Below are positions 5,144 to 5,297 of a DNA stretch of 5,297 nt, piece by piece; within the stretch, counting starts at the first letter, position 1, and each line of letters opens with the position of its first letter. A model generated the notes under the pieces. It saw only the letters and a program-made list of their open reading frames with translations, did not search any database and was not told where the DNA came from. Location of the stretch: contig JAGGZG010000108.1 in NCBI GenBank assembly GCA_021162125.1, positions 1-5,297 on the forward strand. The letters run 5' to 3'. The position numbers were made by a program, and so were the translations under genes. Origin of the DNA: Anaerolineae bacterium. GTDB taxonomy: Bacteria > Chloroflexota > Anaerolineae > JACIWR01.

Positions 5144-5212
5144 GGCTGAGCGGCCACGTTTAGGATGCTTCAGCGCCCTTCGGCTGCTCAGCCTGGGGGT
5201 TTAGCCCCAGGC
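5144..5212. repeat. Overlapping large inverted repeats
   Basis: GGCTGAGCGGCC (5144-5155) pairs with GGCTGCTCAGCC (5182-5193) at 11 of 12 positions. GCCTGGGG (5191-5198) pairs perfectly with CCCCAGGC (5205-5212) around GTTTAG. A smaller AGCCT/AGGCT pair lies just upstream, near 5113-5127. The two main stems share bases 5191-5193 and so compete. There are no T-tracts of note. It looks like an intergenic palindromic repeat cluster, or a terminator for a minus-strand gene ending near 5188. Between 5023 and 5143 I see no gene. Confidence 0.5.
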
Positions 5213-5297
5213 AACCCTTGCTTAGTGAACAGACGGTGTACTTCCCGGCGCGTTCCCCGCATCCGCCGGCGCAGGTGCTCTCTGCCTGCGTCGGTGA
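5188..5297 (-). CDS. Possible C-terminal tail of an unknown gene (cut by window edge)
   Basis: An open frame enters at the window edge and ends at TGA 5190-5188. It reads TDAGREHLRRRMRGTRREV, then HRLFTKQ, then GLPGAKPPG. The Arg-rich helical part resembles coding sequence. The last nine residues come from the GCCTGGGG/CCCCAGGC hairpin, so the original gene may have ended differently or the frame may be chance. No family is recognised. Confidence 0.3.
   Translation of the reverse strand, partial: TDAGREHLRRRMRGTRREVHRLFTKQGLPGAKPPG

Overview
The window looks like part of a GC-rich bacterial chromosome. Most real genes lie on the minus strand. The N-terminal part of trigger factor and the overall gene style suggest a member of the Chloroflexota. 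This is an impression from remembered family sequences, not a computed placement. The organism very probably decodes UGA as selenocysteine, because its selD has an in-frame UGA exactly at the catalytic position.

Layout, read along the minus strand from high to low coordinates. (1) 5297-5023: the possible tail of an unknown gene, then a stretch dense in inverted repeats with no confident gene. (2) 5022-4825: a 198-bp internally deleted ISL3-type insertion sequence, with inverted ends, a near-perfect 8-bp target duplication and only the last 36 codons of the transposase. (3) 4815-4788: a consensus sigma70-type promoter, TTGACA-16 bp-TATAAT, starting 2 bp outside the IS target duplication. (4) About 4781-4485: a roughly 300-nt hairpin-rich leader with a possible 45-codon ORF. 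(5) 4484-800: a selenium gene cluster, in the order cysteine desulfurase, a small VanZ-like membrane protein interrupted by an in-frame amber codon, yedF, a DUF3343 putative Se/S carrier, and selD. (6) 799-401: an intergenic region with a strong bidirectional hairpin terminator, a plus-strand promoter preceded by three 11-bp-phased TTACGCC repeats, and the promoter of tig. (7) 400-1: the first 133 codons of trigger factor, cut by the window edge.

The central genes fit one pathway. The cysteine desulfurase can release selenium (or sulfur) from (seleno)cysteine. The TusA-like CPxP domain of YedF and the small DUF3343 protein are plausible carriers of the persulfide or perselenide. SelD makes selenophosphate for Sec-tRNA, selenouridine or labile-selenium molybdenum enzymes. 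The overlaps (8 nt between desulfurase and VanZ-like, 1 nt between yedF and DUF3343) support co-transcription. YedF may have its own start, as 141 nt of leader precede it.

The most interesting points are: the Sec-containing SelD with a recognisable bacterial SECIS-like hairpin; a single-base frameshift at a C5 run late in the same gene; the amber codon in the VanZ-like gene; a palindrome in the YedF interdomain linker; and a phased-repeat promoter whose only visible product would be a roughly 200-nt RNA ending at the terminator. No CRISPR array, rRNA or tRNA was recognised.
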